Assembly (NCBI GenBank): GCA_003641345.1
Contig: QNAD01000049.1
Coordinates: 1 to 9,548, forward strand
Direction of reading: 5' to 3'
DNA: 9,548 nucleotides
Source of the DNA: Candidatus Zixiibacteriota bacterium
Lineage (GTDB): Bacteria; Zixibacteria; MSB-5A5; GN15; FEB-12
Notes under the pieces: generated by a model
Seen by the model: only the letters and a program-made list of their open reading frames with translations
Told to the model about the DNA's origin: nothing
Database searches by the model: none
Position numbers and translations under genes: made by a program
Shown: positions 7,782 through 9,548 of the stretch, piece by piece
Numbering within the stretch: position 1 is the first letter of the stretch
How the letters are laid out: each line of letters begins with the position of its first letter

Positions 7782-7813
7782 AAAAACCGGCTGTTTTTTT
7801 AGCCGGTTTTTTT
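7782..7813 (+). terminator. Rho-independent terminator after the protease gene
   Basis: A perfect 11-bp stem, AAAAACCGGCT with AGCCGGTTTTT, surrounds an eight-base loop GTTTTTTT, with the T-run continuing to 7813. It begins 5 bases after the stop codon and isolates the protease gene from pcm. The flanking A/T symmetry would let it work in both directions, but no minus-strand gene approaches it. Confidence 0.9.
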
Positions 7814-7861
7814 CTTTCCCTATTCGGAAAATTTTAGTATAGTAAAACAGGGAAAAAAATA

Positions 7862-8527
7862 ATGAGCTTTGCAGGCAAAAATAACGAAATAGAATTCATC
7901 TCTAAAAGGATGAATATGGTTGACCAGCAGATTATTCATCGTGGGGTCAAAGATACGCTTGTCTTGAATGCTATGCGATCTGTGCCAAGACATAAATTTG
8001 TCCCCAAAGGTCTGGAAAATGATGCTTATAATGATGCTCCTCTGCCAATAGGTGATAAACAGACAATCTCACAACCATATATCGTTGCTTCAATGACTGA
8101 AGAATTGGACATAAATTCCAAATGCAAGGTTTTGGAAATCGGAACAGGCTCTGGTTATCAAACAGCTATCTTGGCAGAAATTGCTGAACTTGTCTGTTCA
8201 ATAGAAATAATACCAAGCTTATCAACCACTTCTGATTCTATCTTAGCTCAGTTAGAATATAAAAATATTAGAACTATTAAAGGTGATGGTTATCGAGGCT
8301 GGTCAAGTGAAGCTCCTTTTGATAGGATTATAATCACTGCGGCAGCACCTAAAATTCCTGAATCTCTATTAAATCAATTAATCGATGGTGGGATTATGGT
8401 TCTTCCTTTGGAAGAAAAAGTTGGTCATCAAAAATTGACTAAAATAACCAAGGAAAATAATTCATACAAAACAGATATTCTTTATTCCGTCAGATTTGTT
8501 CCCATGGTTGGCGAAATAGAAAAATAA
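7862..8527 (+). CDS. pcm: Protein-L-isoaspartate O-methyltransferase
   Basis: This cytoplasmic repair enzyme transfers a methyl group from S-adenosylmethionine to L-isoaspartyl residues of aged proteins, starting their return to normal aspartate. The 221-residue protein is close to the usual 208-220. It shows the family signature LPIGDKQTISQPYIVASM (from residue 61), the SAM motif VLEIGTGSGYQT at 90-101, the acidic ribose-binding Glu115 (CSIEII), the GDGY-GW segment, then FDRIIITAAAPKIP (from 153) and the late RFVPMVGE. The ATG at 7862 is preceded by AGGGA at 7849-7853 with 8-base spacing. An ATG at 7910 would give a protein nearer the E. coli N-terminus, but its only purine-rich upstream stretch (AAAAGG) is too close. 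Unlike many proteobacterial cases there is no surE next to it. It sits alone between a terminator and a convergent gene. Confidence 0.95.
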   Translation: MSFAGKNNEIEFISKRMNMVDQQIIHRGVKDTLVLNAMRSVPRHKFVPKGLENDAYNDAPLPIGDKQTISQPYIVASMTEELDINSKCKVLEIGTGSGYQTAILAEIAELVCSIEIIPSLSTTSDSILAQLEYKNIRTIKGDGYRGWSSEAPFDRIIITAAAPKIPESLLNQLIDGGIMVLPLEEKVGHQKLTKITKENNSYKTDILYSVRFVPMVGEIEK

Positions 8528-8533
8528 ATTCTT

Positions 8534-9547
8534 CTACATTACCCATTTACAAAGAGCAGCCGCTAAAATAGCGGCTGGATTTCCAATTGCATATCCCAAC
8601 ATTGCCATTAAAATCGAAACCGGCACCAACGATATTCTATGGTAAGCGGCTACGATAGGAGCAGAGGCGGCTCCGCCGATATTGGCGGCCGATGCTATCG
8701 CCGTTGTATGCACATCGACTTTGAACAATTTTGCCGCTCCGACCAAAAAGAAACCATGAATAAATATCCATATATACGCTCCAAGCAGAAACCACAAAAC
8801 AGAGATTGATATATTTGACAGGTCAGCTTTCGCACCCATACGAGCAACAAAAAGATAAACCAGTGCCATAGCCAAAGCATGAGAACCGGGGATTTTACTT
8901 GCTCTGGTAAATGACAAACCGATACCCATAAATGTCACTAACAATATTTTGTAAGTATTATATGAAAATATTGGTTCTAACGGTGGAATATGTCCGGCAA
9001 TCCAAGACGCCAATGCAGTTACCGTAAAACCGAAAAATATTAAATATAGAAAATGACGCATCTCAAAAGTGCCTTTATCAAGTGTTAATTCACTGGCAGC
9101 TTTTTCCATCTTCTCCAGACGATCATCCGAGATACGTGTAAATTTATTAAACCTATTTGCTAAATTTTTTGAACCCAGTAATATTGGCAGCCAGATTAAA
9201 TACACTGCATTATCAGCTATAACTGCATATCCATAATTCAGAGAACTTTCATCCAGCTCCAAACCGTAAGCAACAGCCAGCATATTACCGGTTCCTCCAA
9301 TCCAGCTTCCTGCTAAAGTTCCAAATCCTTTCCATGCCTCAGGACCTAAACCATGCTTCACTATAAACAGACCGATAGGAGCACCTATAACAACCCCCAA
9401 AGTCCCCATCAGCATAACAAATATCCCTTTGCCCATAACTTTGACAGTTGCCAATAAATCAACATCGAGAAGCATAATCGTCAGGAAAACAGGGAGTAAA
9501 TTAGCTCCCATAAAATCATAAACCGGAGCTTTAGTTGGTATAATTCC
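8534..9547 (-). CDS. DUF819-family multi-pass membrane protein (5' partial)
   Basis: 337 codons are visible, ending at a TAG at 8536-8534. The frame is open to the right edge, and the residues before the ATG at 9511 (GIIPTKAPVYDF) fit the conserved DUF819 N-terminal region, so that ATG is internal and the true start lies outside. Family members have about 380-420 residues. About ten hydrophobic segments can be seen. Two related Gly-rich motifs stand out, GTLAGSWIGGTGN (about 76-88) and ASAANIGGAASAP (about 285-297), separated by a charged, probably cytoplasmic loop (about 126-162). This pairing resembles the repeated hairpins of GltS and 2-hydroxycarboxylate carriers, so a transporter role is plausible, but the substrate is unknown. 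The gene converges on pcm with 6 bp between stops. The family call is strong; the function is not established. Confidence 0.85.
   Translation of the reverse strand, partial: GIIPTKAPVYDFMGANLLPVFLTIMLLDVDLLATVKVMGKGIFVMLMGTLGVVIGAPIGLFIVKHGLGPEAWKGFGTLAGSWIGGTGNMLAVAYGLELDESSLNYGYAVIADNAVYLIWLPILLGSKNLANRFNKFTRISDDRLEKMEKAASELTLDKGTFEMRHFLYLIFFGFTVTALASWIAGHIPPLEPIFSYNTYKILLVTFMGIGLSFTRASKIPGSHALAMALVYLFVARMGAKADLSNISISVLWFLLGAYIWIFIHGFFLVGAAKLFKVDVHTTAIASAANIGGAASAPIVAAYHRISLVPVSILMAMLGYAIGNPAAILAAALCKWVM
8557..8577. repeat. Perfect inverted repeat in the 3' end of the DUF819 gene, just past pcm
   Basis: CAGCCGCT (8557-8564) and AGCGGCTG (8570-8577) form a perfect 8-bp GC-rich stem with loop AAAAT. 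It lies 29 bases beyond the pcm stop and inside the last codons of the minus-strand DUF819 gene (coding an Ala-rich NPAAILAAAL segment). Neither side has a T-run, so it is not a classical terminator. It could still slow polymerase or protect the pcm 3' end. Confidence 0.5.
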
Positions 9548-9548
9548 A

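Noticed and set aside
7815..7843. Possible pcm promoter with TATAGT at 7838-7843
   Set aside because: The -10 candidate is reasonable and a promoter is expected after the terminator, but the -35 position reads TTTCCC, too weak to annotate.

Overview
The window is AT-rich bacterial DNA, clearly below 50% GC by eye. It carries two very large secreted or surface proteins, one tRNA, one housekeeping repair enzyme and one membrane protein. The best guess for the source is an uncultured member of the FCB group, with candidate phylum Zixibacteria first and Marinimicrobia/Cloacimonadota-like lineages as alternatives. The guess rests on three things: a Cys-rich HYR/Ig-repeat protein ending in a YPNPFNP-type (type IX secretion, type A) sorting domain; a cohesin-like plus dockerin-like block in that protein; and a protease whose C-terminal dockerin ends in a GPPPCC-type tail. 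From memory these features are common in Zixibacteria genomes. No marker gene in the window proves the assignment.

Layout, left to right. Positions 2-3565 (+) are the 3' part of a giant surface protein gene that is open through the left edge. It encodes HYR-like repeats, further Ig-like modules, a cohesin-like domain, a dockerin-like domain and a sorting domain. A probably bidirectional terminator (3601-3630) separates it from a convergent tRNA-His(GUG) gene on the minus strand (3695-3768). That tRNA appears to lack the encoded G-1 identity nucleotide. A spacer of about 285 bp follows, holding the likely promoters of the tRNA (minus) and of the next gene (plus). Positions 4054-7776 (+) encode a 1240-residue secreted subtilisin-like (S8) protease with a propeptide, a complete catalytic set, a beta-barrel domain, Ig/FN3-like domains and a dockerin. 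A strong terminator follows (7782-7813). Positions 7862-8527 (+) encode Pcm, protein-L-isoaspartate O-methyltransferase. Positions 8534-9547 (-) encode a DUF819-family membrane protein that runs off the right edge and converges on pcm with only 6 bp between the stop codons.

The most interesting reading is functional. The surface protein carries a cohesin-like module and the neighbouring protease ends in a dockerin. The protease has no sorting domain of its own, so it may be retained at the surface by docking, as in a cellulosome but with a protease. This is inference. Both exported proteins are rich in cysteines, which suggests disulfide-stabilised extracellular proteins. pcm and the DUF819 gene look like ordinary chromosomal neighbours with no visible link to the surface proteins.
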